The notes under the pieces were generated by a model that had not been told where the DNA came from, did no database searches, and saw nothing but the letters and a program-made list of their open reading frames with translations. Below are positions 1 to 7,267 of a stretch of 64,000 nucleotides of DNA, piece by piece. Each line of letters starts with the position of its first letter. The stretch's first letter is position 1. Position numbers and translations under genes: made by a program. The DNA comes from Variovorax fucosicus (lineage in GTDB: Bacteria > Pseudomonadota > Gammaproteobacteria > Burkholderiales > Burkholderiaceae_C), in assembly GCF_030316825.1 (NCBI RefSeq), contig NZ_JASZYU010000001.1:1054001-1118000 (forward strand), read 5' to 3'.

Positions 1-1181
1 TGCGCGGGCGAGATCGATGCCGGCGAGGTTGCGGGCGCAGCGCCGGGCGGCTGCGCCGGTTTGGCGGGTGCTTCCACGCGCACCTTGCCACCGGGCCGCA
101 CGTTCTGTTTGCCTTCGATCACCACCAGCTCGCCGGGCTGGACACCGCCGACCGCGACCTGGGTTCCGAAGGTGTAGAGCGTCTGCACCTTGCGCCGCGC
201 GGCTTTCTGTTCGGCGTCGACCACGTAGATCGACGGGCCCTCGGTCAGCATCATGATCGCCGCGGCCGGCACCACGGTGGCGTCGCGCAGCGTGCGCACG
301 GTGACGCGGGTGTCGACGAACTGGCCGGGCCAGAGTGCCTGGTCTTCGTTGGCGAAAACGGCCTTGGCGCGCACCGTGCCGATCAGCGGGTCGACCGTGT
401 TGTCGACGAAGCTCAGCGCCCCGATCAGCGGCTTGCTGCGACCGGCCACCAGCGCCTGGACCGGCGCCTGCGCGCGCGCGGCCTCCAGAAGATCCTGCAG
501 TTGGCCTTCGGGCACCGGGAAGCTCACCGCGATCGGGTCGAGCTGGGTGATCGTGACCAGCGAAGCGGTCGGCTGCACCAGGCTGCCGGGGTAGATGTTG
601 ACCGCGCCGATGCGGCCCGCGATCGGCGCGCGCAACGTGGCATAACCAAGTGCCACCTGCGCCGATTGCACGGCAGCGCGATCGGCCGCCACCGCCGCCT
701 TCTGCGCGTCCAGCTGCGACAGCGTGGAATCGGCCGCGCTCTTGGCGATGAAGTTCTGCGCCACCAGCTCCTGGCTGCGCTTGTACTGGCGATCCAGGTC
801 GGCCAGGGTGGCCTCGTCTTTCTGCTGCTGGGCGCGGGCCTTGGCCAGGTTCGCCTGGTCGGGCCGGTCGTCGAGGGTGAACAGCAGTTGCCCGGCCTTC
901 ACGAACTGCCCTTCCTTGATGTGCACCTCGCGCACCGTGTTCGTCACCTGCGGCCGCAGGTCGACGCTGTTGAGCGAGACCACGCTGCCGTTGACCTGCA
1001 CCGTCACCGGCACGGTCTGCCTGAGGGCCTGTGCAAGGGTCACCAACGCCGGCGCACCGGCGGATGCCGCAGCGTTTGCCGGCGCAGCGGCACGCCCCTT
1101 CTGGTTCGACCACCACCAGCTGCCACCGGCAACGGCCACGATCAACACACCCGAGAGGGTCAGGGCGGCATTCTTTTTCAT
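1..1181 (-). CDS. RND efflux periplasmic adaptor (MdtA/AcrA-like), 3' end cut by window
   Basis: Membrane-fusion (HlyD/AcrA family) subunit that would link an inner-membrane RND pump to an outer-membrane channel. Translating the minus strand from the ATG at 1181 gives MKKNAALTLSGVLIVAVAGG, an N-terminal membrane anchor, then a lipoyl-like half (VREVHIKEGQFVKEGQLLF), a coiled-coil hairpin rich in Gln/Ala/Lys, the second lipoyl half with the usual LRAPIAGRIG motif, and beta-barrel and membrane-proximal domains (WPGQFVDTRVTV). About 393 codons are present and the frame is still open at base 1, where it runs into an Ala/Pro-rich tail, so the stop lies outside. The pump gene would be expected just beyond the left edge; this is inference. 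Substrate cannot be told. Confidence 0.9.
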   Translation of the reverse strand, partial: MKKNAALTLSGVLIVAVAGGSWWWSNQKGRAAAPANAAASAGAPALVTLAQALRQTVPVTVQVNGSVVSLNSVDLRPQVTNTVREVHIKEGQFVKAGQLLFTLDDRPDQANLAKARAQQQKDEATLADLDRQYKRSQELVAQNFIAKSAADSTLSQLDAQKAAVAADRAAVQSAQVALGYATLRAPIAGRIGAVNIYPGSLVQPTASLVTITQLDPIAVSFPVPEGQLQDLLEAARAQAPVQALVAGRSKPLIGALSFVDNTVDPLIGTVRAKAVFANEDQALWPGQFVDTRVTVRTLRDATVVPAAAIMMLTEGPSIYVVDAEQKAARRKVQTLYTFGTQVAVGGVQPGELVVIEGKQNVRPGGKVRVEAPAKPAQPPGAAPATSPASISPA

Positions 1182-1386
1182 GAAACGGGCTTGCAAAGTG
1201 TCGGCTGCATCATCGAAAAGGCCAACTTTTGTTTACGAATGTGACTATTGGAGCAGTGCGCCGGGGATGTCGTCCATAGCAGCCGCAAAGATAAGTAAAG
1301 CGCCTGTGCAACAAGCCCGCCTGCATCGGTCGATGCGCCGGGCGGCGCCGCTAGAATCGCCGGTCCACAGCCTCTGGATATACCCC

Positions 1387-1863
1387 ATGAACCGCTGCAA
1401 TAACTCCCTGCACGCTCACATTTTAATAGCGCTATGCCTTGCATTGGCAGGCGCTGGCACCCTGATTGCCCCTGAAGCCCGGGCCCAGGAACTGAACGAA
1501 GCGGCCAACGGCGGACGCAACTTCCCGACCGGCACGCTGCGCGGCAAATTCCAGGTCGTCAACGCGCCCGAGATCCTGCTCGACGGGCAGTCGGAACGCC
1601 TGGCGCCCGGTGCCCGCATCCGCAGCCCGCAAAACATGCTGATGATGCCGGCCGCCATCACCGGCCAGAACCTCTTGGTCAACTACACGCGCGATGCCGC
1701 CGGGCTGGTGTCCCTGGTCTGGGTGCTGTCGCCCGAAGAGGCCGTGGTCAAGCGTCAATCGGCCGAGAAGCCGCTGCTGAATTTCTGGCCCTTCGTGGCC
1801 AACAGCGGCCCGCGCGACGACGGCAAGACGCCGTTCGACCAGTTGCCGAAGTACGGCGAATAA
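1387..1863 (+). CDS. exported protein of unknown function
   Basis: A 158-residue protein not recognised by name. It begins with a clear Sec-type signal peptide (Asn/Arg-containing n-region, hydrophobic ILIALCLALAGAG, cleavage near ARAQE at about residue 34). The mature part holds a short beta-rich stretch (GTLRGKFQVVNAPEILLDGQ, then a segment with RIRSPQN) resembling small periplasmic proteins of Burkholderiales. The reading frame extends upstream without a stop, but the ATG at 1387 is chosen because it starts the signal peptide. It is divergent from the efflux adaptor and is followed by miaB after 135 bases. Role unknown; periplasmic location is inferred. Confidence 0.7.
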   Translation: MNRCNNSLHAHILIALCLALAGAGTLIAPEARAQELNEAANGGRNFPTGTLRGKFQVVNAPEILLDGQSERLAPGARIRSPQNMLMMPAAITGQNLLVNYTRDAAGLVSLVWVLSPEEAVVKRQSAEKPLLNFWPFVANSGPRDDGKTPFDQLPKYGE

Positions 1864-1998
1864 GCACAAGTCCGAGTGCTCCGCGGTGCCCCCCGGCACC
1901 GCTGTATTCCATGCCAAAGCGCGCTACAGCGCCCATCCAGCCTGCGGAACCAGCTATCAAACGCATAGCAAGCAGGCGTTCCCATGACAGGTGACCCC

Positions 1999-3342
1999 AT
2001 GAGCAAAAAAGTCTTCATCAAAACCTTCGGCTGCCAGATGAACGAGTACGACTCGGACAAGATGGCCGACGTGCTGAACGCCGCGCAGGGCTACGAGCCG
2101 ACGCAGAACGTCGACGAGGCCGACCTGATTCTGTTCAACACCTGCTCGGTGCGCGAGAAGGCGCAGGAGAAGGTGTTCTCCGACCTCGGCCGCGTGAAGC
2201 ACCTGAAGGCCAAGGGCGTGAAGATCGGCGTCGGCGGCTGCGTGGCCAGCCAGGAGGGCGAGGCCATCATCGCCCGCGCGCCCTACGTCGACATCGTGTT
2301 CGGCCCGCAGACGCTGCACCGCCTGCCCGAGATGCTGAACGAGCGCGAGCGCCTGAACCGCCCGCAGGTCGACATCAGCTTTCCCGAGATCGAGAAGTTC
2401 GACCACCTGCCGCCGGCGCGCGTCGACGGCGTCACCGCCTTCGTCTCGATCATGGAGGGCTGCTCCAAGTACTGCAGCTACTGCGTGGTGCCCTACACCC
2501 GCGGCGAGGAGGTGAACCGGCCGCTCGACGACGTGCTGGTGGAGGTCGCGGGTCTGGCCGACCAGGGCGTGCGCGAGGTCACGCTGCTCGGCCAGAACGT
2601 CAACGCCTACCGCGGCCGCATGGGTGACACGGCGGAGATCGCCGACTTCGCGCTGCTGATCGAGTACATCGCCGAGATCCCCGGCATCGAGCGCATCCGC
2701 TACACCACCAGCCACCCGAACGAGTTCACGCCGCGCCTGATCGAGGCCTACGCGAAGGTGCCGCAACTGGTGAGCCACCTGCACCTGCCGGTGCAACACG
2801 GCAGCGACCGAATCCTGATGGCAATGAAGCGTGGCTACACCGCGATGGAATACAAGAGCACGGTGCGCAAGCTGCGCGCGATCCGGCCCGAACTGGCGCT
2901 CAGCAGCGACTTCATCGTCGGCTTCCCCGGCGAGACCGACGAAGACTTCGCGAAGATGATGAAGCTCATCGCCGACTGCGAGTTCGACGCCAGTTTCAGC
3001 TTCATCTTCAGCCCCCGCCCCGGCACGCCGGCCGCCCAACTGCACGACGACACGCCACATGCGGTCAAGCTGGCGCGGCTGCAGCAGCTGCAGGCCGTGA
3101 TCGACACCAACGTCAAGCGTTTCGGCGAGGCGCTGGTCGGCCAGACCCGCCGCGTGCTGGTGGAAGGCGCCTCGCGCAAGGATGCCACCGAACTCATGGG
3201 CCGCACCGAGTGCAACCGCGTGGTGAATTTCGCCGGCGACGCCCGCCTGGTCGGCCAGATGGTCGACCTGCGCATCACGCGTTCGCTCGCCTACACGCTG
3301 CGTGGCGAAGTGCTCACGCGCGAGCTGGCGCTCGCGGCCTGA
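1999..3342 (+). CDS. miaB: tRNA-2-methylthio-N6-dimethylallyladenosine synthase MiaB
   Basis: Radical-SAM methylthiotransferase that converts i6A37 to ms2i6A37 in tRNAs reading UNN codons. From the ATG at 1999 the protein has 447 residues, the usual length. The N-terminal UPF0004 domain shows the three cluster-binding cysteines (C12 in KTFGCQMN, C49 in NTCSVRE, C81 in GGCVAS). The radical-SAM CxxxCxxC motif is C155/C159/C162 (CSKYCSYC), and a C-terminal TRAM domain follows. An in-frame ATG 15 bases upstream (1984) would only add MTGDP; MSKK fits the family better. Its stop overlaps the start of the downstream histidine kinase by one base (TGATG), so the two are probably co-transcribed. Confidence 0.97.
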   Translation: MSKKVFIKTFGCQMNEYDSDKMADVLNAAQGYEPTQNVDEADLILFNTCSVREKAQEKVFSDLGRVKHLKAKGVKIGVGGCVASQEGEAIIARAPYVDIVFGPQTLHRLPEMLNERERLNRPQVDISFPEIEKFDHLPPARVDGVTAFVSIMEGCSKYCSYCVVPYTRGEEVNRPLDDVLVEVAGLADQGVREVTLLGQNVNAYRGRMGDTAEIADFALLIEYIAEIPGIERIRYTTSHPNEFTPRLIEAYAKVPQLVSHLHLPVQHGSDRILMAMKRGYTAMEYKSTVRKLRAIRPELALSSDFIVGFPGETDEDFAKMMKLIADCEFDASFSFIFSPRPGTPAAQLHDDTPHAVKLARLQQLQAVIDTNVKRFGEALVGQTRRVLVEGASRKDATELMGRTECNRVVNFAGDARLVGQMVDLRITRSLAYTLRGEVLTRELALAA

Positions 3343-4769
3343 TGCCGACCACCCACTCCGCGCGCGGCTCGTTCCAGCAACTGCTGCTGTTTGCGTTCCT
3401 GCTGATCACGGCGCTGCTGGTCGGCGTTGCGCTGCGTTCGCTGTTCCAGTACGACGCACTCATGACCCAGAGCCGCAACGCGGCGTCGCGCGCGCTCGCC
3501 CTGTCGGGCGGCGCCCAGTCGCTGGCCGAGCGCAGTGCGGCGATGGAGCGTGCGGCGCGCCAGTCGCTGGTGCTCAACGATGCGGTATTGCGGCGCCGCT
3601 TCAACGACGCGGCGCGCGACGCCAACGAAGTGGTCGGCAAGCTGGTCGACAACGGGCTGCCGCCGTCATCGATCGACGCCTGGCGCGCGCAGCTCGGTGT
3701 GATCGAGGGCCTGATGAACGGCCCCTCCGACACTGCCCTCACGCGCGAAAGCACCATGGCGCTGCAGTTCCGCGACCTCGACGGGCTCAACACCAATATC
3801 GCGCAGCAGGCGCAATTTCTCATCGAAACCGGCAACAACGCGCTGGCGCAACGCATCGAGAACGCCGGCCGGCGGCTGATGCGGCAGGTGGTGGCGGCCA
3901 GCGGGCTCGCGGTGACGCTGGCGCTGGCCTTCGGCATCTGGCTGGCGCGGCCCTTCAAGCGCATCGAGCGCGCGATCGTCGGGCTCGGCCAGAACCGGCT
4001 GGACGAGCCGATCGACATCCGCGGCCCGGCCGACGTGCGGCGCGTGTCGCAGCAGCTCGAATGGCTGCGACTGCGGCTGACCGAACTCGACGCCGACAAG
4101 GCGCGCTTTTTGCGTCATGTCTCGCATGAGCTCAAGACCCCGCTGGCCGCGCTGCGTGAAGGCGTGTCGCTGCTGGAGGACGGCGTGACCGGCGCACTCA
4201 ACCCGGCCCAGCGCGAGGTTGCGCAGATCCTCCAGCAGAACACGGTGGCACTGCAGGGCCAGATCGAAGCCCTGCTGCGCTTCAATGCGGCCGCGTTCGA
4301 AGCGCGCGAGCTGCGGCGCGAGCGCACTCAGCTGCTGGGCCTGGTCGAGGAGCAGATCGACGCGCAGCGGCTGCAATGGCAGTCGCAGGGCCTCAAGGTG
4401 CGCGCCGAAGGCGAGCCGCTCACGGTCACGGTCGACCCGGTGAAGCTCGGCACCGCGATCGCCAATCTGCTGTCGAACGCGATCCGTTTTTCGGCGCGTG
4501 GCGGCACCATCACCATCGTGGTGTCGAGCGCACCGGGCCTGGCCTGCATCGACATCAACGACGCCGGCCCCGGCATCGCGCCGGAAGACCGCGACCGCAT
4601 CTTCGAACCCTTCTACCGTGGCGAGCGGCAACCCGAGCATGCGGTCAAAGGCACTGGTATCGGCCTGTCGATCGTGCAGGAGTACATTGCTGCACACGGT
4701 GGCCATATCAGCCTGCTGCCGAGTGGCCCCGGTGCGCGTTTTCGCATCGAACTGCCGCGCTCCAACTGA
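3342..4769 (+). CDS. glrK: sensor histidine kinase GlrK (QseE)
   Basis: 475-residue membrane sensor kinase. An N-terminal TM segment (LLLFAFLLITALLVGVAL), a periplasmic helical domain of about 170 residues and a second TM near residue 190 precede a HAMP linker. The HisKA phosphoacceptor box is RHVSHELKTPLAALREG. The HATPase domain shows N (NLLSNAIRFS), G1 (DAGPGIAPED) and G2 (KGTGIGLSIV). Assignment to GlrK rests on the gene order kinase, lipoprotein, sigma-54 regulator, the same as glrK-qseG-glrR of enterobacteria. In those bacteria the system senses envelope perturbation and phosphorylates GlrR. It overlaps miaB by one base and is followed by the lipoprotein after 29 bases. Confidence 0.88.
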   Translation: MPTTHSARGSFQQLLLFAFLLITALLVGVALRSLFQYDALMTQSRNAASRALALSGGAQSLAERSAAMERAARQSLVLNDAVLRRRFNDAARDANEVVGKLVDNGLPPSSIDAWRAQLGVIEGLMNGPSDTALTRESTMALQFRDLDGLNTNIAQQAQFLIETGNNALAQRIENAGRRLMRQVVAASGLAVTLALAFGIWLARPFKRIERAIVGLGQNRLDEPIDIRGPADVRRVSQQLEWLRLRLTELDADKARFLRHVSHELKTPLAALREGVSLLEDGVTGALNPAQREVAQILQQNTVALQGQIEALLRFNAAAFEARELRRERTQLLGLVEEQIDAQRLQWQSQGLKVRAEGEPLTVTVDPVKLGTAIANLLSNAIRFSARGGTITIVVSSAPGLACIDINDAGPGIAPEDRDRIFEPFYRGERQPEHAVKGTGIGLSIVQEYIAAHGGHISLLPSGPGARFRIELPRSN

Positions 4770-4798
4770 GCGCACCCGGATTTCCAAGCCCCCGATTC

Positions 4799-5458
4799 AT
4801 GTTGTTCCAGACTGTTTGCAAAAGCGCCCTGGTCGCGGCCACCGCCATGTTGATGGCCGGCTGCGCCGCCCCCCCACAGCCACCGGCCGAAGCCCAGGTG
4901 CCGCCGCCCGCGCCCGCGCCGCGCGTGCTGCCGGTCGAAGTCGAACCTGCGGCGCCGGCGTCGCGTCTCACGCCTCCACCGCCCGGCAGCCCCGCGCCGA
5001 TTGCGATGATGCTGGCGTATGCCGACAAGGTGCGCCCGCTCAACGGCAACGACCTCGCAGCCGAGATCGCCCGCCTCGGCGACCCGGCCGACTCCCCCAC
5101 CACGCAGATGCAGCTTGCGCTCGCACTGGCCCAGACGCGCGTGTCGGCCGATCTGGCGCGCGCTGCGGGCCTGATGCAGCGGGTAATGGCCAACCCCTCG
5201 CCCGAGGCACAGGCGCTGCATCCGCTGGCACGCGCGCTCACCTCGCGCTACTTCGAACAACGCCGCGTCGAGGACGACCGCGACCGGCAGGCGCAGCAGG
5301 TGCGCGACGCGCAGCGCCGCATCGACCAGTTGAACGATCGCATGGAGGCCTTGCGCGCCATCGAGCGCAGCTTCGCGCGGCCCAACACCCCCCCGGCTGC
5401 GGCCCCGGCCGCACCTGCGGCGGCGCCGCCGGCCAACAACGCCAAGCCACCGCCATGA
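4799..5458 (+). CDS. qseG: QseG-like lipoprotein of the glrK-glrR operon
   Basis: 219-residue predicted lipoprotein. The signal peptide ends in a lipobox, LMAGC, with the lipidated Cys at residue 21, followed by a Pro/Ala-rich linker and an alpha-helical domain. Residues about 150-195 (EQRRVEDDRDRQAQQVRDAQ and on) form a likely coiled coil, and the tail is Ala/Pro-rich. Sequence similarity to E. coli QseG (YfhG) is weak by eye; the call rests on position between glrK and glrR, the lipobox and the coiled coil. In E. coli QseG partners the kinase at the envelope. The last four bases overlap the start of glrR (ATGA), implying translational coupling. Confidence 0.75.
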   Translation: MLFQTVCKSALVAATAMLMAGCAAPPQPPAEAQVPPPAPAPRVLPVEVEPAAPASRLTPPPPGSPAPIAMMLAYADKVRPLNGNDLAAEIARLGDPADSPTTQMQLALALAQTRVSADLARAAGLMQRVMANPSPEAQALHPLARALTSRYFEQRRVEDDRDRQAQQVRDAQRRIDQLNDRMEALRAIERSFARPNTPPAAAPAAPAAAPPANNAKPPP

Positions 5459-6873
5459 GCACCGCAACCGCTTCTTCAACGCCGGGCGCAAGGCTGCTGG
5501 TCGTCGACGACGACCCGGACATGCTGCGGCTGCTGTCGATGCGGCTCAATTCGGCCGGCTACCAGGTCACGGCCGTGACCTCGGCCGAGTCGGCGCTCAC
5601 GCAGCTCGAAATCGAGCATCCGCAGCTGGTGCTGAGCGACGTGCGCCTGCCGGGCCGCGACGGCCTGGCGCTGTTCGACGAGATCCGCAAACGGCATCCC
5701 TCGCTGCCGGTGATCCTGCTGACCGCGCACGGCACCATTCCCGATGCGGTGGAGGCGACCGCGCGCGGTGTCTTCACCTACCTGACCAAGCCCTACGACG
5801 CGCGCGAGCTGCTCGAGAAAATTGGCCAGGCGCTTGCGCTCGGGGCACCCGCCAGCGCGCCGAGCAAGGGCAGCGACGAAAGCTGGCGCGCCGAAATCGT
5901 GAGCCGCAGCAACCGGATGGCCGAGGTGCTGGCCGAAGCCCGCATGATCGCCAAATCCGATGCGTCGGTGCTGCTGCGCGGCGACAGCGGCGCCGGCAAG
6001 GAACTGCTGGCACGCGCCATCCACCGTGCCAGCGCACGCGCCGAAAAGCCGTTCGTCGCGGTCAACTGCGGCGCAATTCCCGAGGCGTTGCTCGAGTCCG
6101 AACTGTTCGGCCACATGAAGGGCGCCTTCACCGACGCGCATGCCAACCACAAGGGCCTGTTCCAGCAGGCCGACGGCGGCACCTTGCTGCTCGACGAAAT
6201 CGGTGACATGCCGCCGGCCCTGCAGGTCAAGCTGCTGCGGGTGCTGCAGGAGCGCGCGGTGCGGCCGCTGGGCGGCAGCCAGTCGATCGCGGTCGACGTG
6301 CGGATCATCTCTGCCACCCACCGCGACCTCGACGTTGCGATGGAAGCCGGCCAGTTCCGCGAAGACCTTTATTACCGGCTCAACGTCGTCACGCTGACCT
6401 TGCCGCCGCTCAGCGCACGGCGCGAAGACATCCCGCTGTTGGCCAACCACTTCCTGCACCGTCTTTCCACCAAATACGGCAAACGGCTCTCGGGTTTTGC
6501 GCCGGAGGCGCTCAAGGCCTTGACCACGGCCGCCTGGCCGGGCAACGTGCGCCAGCTTTTCAACGTGGTCGAGCAGGTCTGCGCGCTGTCGAGTTCGCCG
6601 CTGATCCCGCTGGCGCTGGTGCAGCGCGCGTTGCGGGTGCCGACGGTCGAAGTGCAGACCTATGCAGAGGCCAAGCAGCGGTTCGAGCGCGATTACCTGG
6701 TCGGCCTGCTCAAGCTGACCGACGGCAACGTCGCCGATGCGGCGCGTCTGGCCGACCGCAATCGCACCGAGTTCTACCGGCTTTTGCAGAAGCACGAGTT
6801 GACGCCGGGCCTGTTCAAGGCCGACGCCGGCAGCGCACCCGGCGAGCCTGTCGCTGACGAGCGACGCACCTAA
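5455..6873 (+). CDS. glrR: sigma-54-dependent response regulator GlrR (QseF)
   Basis: 472-residue NtrC-family activator. The receiver domain carries the acidic pocket at D18-D20 and phosphoacceptor D62 (LVLSDVRLPG). The AAA+ domain has Walker A GDSGAGKE (176-183), Walker B GGTLLLDEIGD (241-251) and the sigma-54 contact loop at 223-228. The C-terminal Fis-type helix-turn-helix ends in NRTEFYRLLQKHEL, very like E. coli GlrR. The loop reads GAFTDA instead of the canonical GAFTGA (see findings). The start overlaps the upstream lipoprotein stop. A sigma-54 promoter with GlrR-type boxes lies directly downstream, suggesting opgH as a target. Confidence 0.93.
   Translation: MSTATASSTPGARLLVVDDDPDMLRLLSMRLNSAGYQVTAVTSAESALTQLEIEHPQLVLSDVRLPGRDGLALFDEIRKRHPSLPVILLTAHGTIPDAVEATARGVFTYLTKPYDARELLEKIGQALALGAPASAPSKGSDESWRAEIVSRSNRMAEVLAEARMIAKSDASVLLRGDSGAGKELLARAIHRASARAEKPFVAVNCGAIPEALLESELFGHMKGAFTDAHANHKGLFQQADGGTLLLDEIGDMPPALQVKLLRVLQERAVRPLGGSQSIAVDVRIISATHRDLDVAMEAGQFREDLYYRLNVVTLTLPPLSARREDIPLLANHFLHRLSTKYGKRLSGFAPEALKALTTAAWPGNVRQLFNVVEQVCALSSSPLIPLALVQRALRVPTVEVQTYAEAKQRFERDYLVGLLKLTDGNVADAARLADRNRTEFYRLLQKHELTPGLFKADAGSAPGEPVADERRT
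6849..6866. promoter_or_regulatory. second candidate GlrR box (one mismatch)
   Basis: TGTC-N10-GACG lies inside the last codons of glrR. It differs by one base from the palindromic enterobacterial GlrR operator TGTC-N10-GACA. Its centre is 67 bp upstream of the centre of the perfect box, and about 196 bp upstream of the start point predicted from the sigma-54 promoter, a workable enhancer distance. It could be a chance match within coding DNA. Confidence 0.45.
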
Positions 6874-6915
6874 GTCGTTGATTTCATTGGATTTGGCAAC
6901 CACGCCTCGACAGCT

Positions 6916-6933
6916 TGTCGGGGTTTGGCGACA
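6916..6933. promoter_or_regulatory. candidate GlrR operator (perfect TGTC-N10-GACA)
   Basis: The half sites TGTC (6916-6919) and GACA (6930-6933) are separated by exactly ten bases, which is the GlrR consensus known from the glmY promoter of enterobacteria. The centre is about 130 bp upstream of the start site predicted from the -24/-12 promoter at 7028, typical of a bacterial enhancer. The helix-turn-helix of the GlrR encoded 45 bp upstream closely resembles the enterobacterial one, making site conservation plausible. Binding is inferred. Confidence 0.65.
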
Positions 6934-6996
6934 AAACAGGGGGTTTGGCGCCCCCTGATCCGGGAAAACCCGCTTCCCGGCCCAAAAAATCATCCC

Positions 6997-7019
6997 AAGT
7001 CGTTGATCTGAAACGACTT
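6997..7019. repeat. perfect inverted repeat just upstream of the sigma-54 promoter
   Basis: AAGTCGTT (6997-7004) and AACGACTT (7012-7019) form a perfect 8-bp inverted repeat with a 7-base spacer, ending 8 bases before the -24 element. The same left-arm sequence AAGTCGTTGAT also occurs once at 6872-6882 at the end of glrR. Two further short stem-loops lie between (6937-6957, arms CAGGGGG/CCCCCTG; 6960-6980, arms CCGGGAA/TTCCCGG). The repeat may be a protein site, but no regulator can be named. Confidence 0.5.
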
Positions 7020-7027
7020 TTCCATGC

Positions 7028-7042
7028 TGGCACAGGGTTTGC
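7028..7042 (+). promoter_or_regulatory. sigma-54 (-24/-12) promoter upstream of opgH
   Basis: TGGCAC-AGGGT-TTGC matches the sigma-54 consensus TGGCAC-N5-TTGC at every defined base. GG at 7029-7030 and GC at 7041-7042 have the required 10-base spacing. The predicted start point is near 7054, about 214 bases ahead of opgH and directly after glrR, with GlrR-like boxes 130 and 196 bp upstream of it. Confidence 0.82.
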
Positions 7043-7053
7043 CCCTGTAGAGG

Positions 7054-7267
7054 CATGACAGCACTCACCAGCCCTTCTTTCGCACTGCGTCCGCAGCGCG
7101 ATGGCCTGCGTCAAAAGCAGTTTTCACTCTCGCGGCCCCGTGGCGCGGGACATCAGCTCGGCGCGCACGACGCCTCGGGCGGCGCGGCACCGGATTGCGT
7201 GTTCAAGCGCTTTCCGGCAATTGGCGACACCCCCGCCTCCACCAAACAACACTGGTAAGCCGACAAC
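7054..7267 (+). other. long 5' leader of opgH, with a 67-codon ORF
   Basis: The 214 bases between the predicted sigma-54 start and opgH carry an ORF (7055-7258, ATG to TAA). Its start coincides with the predicted +1, so its translation would have to be leaderless. It is in the same frame as opgH and separated from it only by the TAA and three sense codons. The 67-residue product is basic, without signal peptide or recognisable domain. No U-tailed hairpin is present, so a separate small RNA ending here is not supported. The stretch may be an untranslated leader, a small upstream gene, or the remnant of a longer OpgH N-terminus. Confidence 0.4.

Noticed and set aside
1455..1469. TGGCAC-N5-TTGC match to a sigma-54 promoter
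   Set aside because: It lies inside the signal-peptide codons of the small exported protein, has no GlrR- or PilR-like sites nearby that I could see, and would start transcription within the gene. Probably chance in GC-rich coding DNA.
6937..6980. Two stem-loops after glrR as an intrinsic terminator
   Set aside because: Neither arm pair (CAGGGGG/CCCCCTG, CCGGGAA/TTCCCGG) is followed by a T-run on the plus strand; the second is followed by an A-run instead.
7054..7267. GlmY-like small RNA in the opgH leader
   Set aside because: Position after a GlrR-type promoter invites it, but there is no terminator hairpin before opgH and no GlmY-like structure recognised; a 5' leader is simpler.
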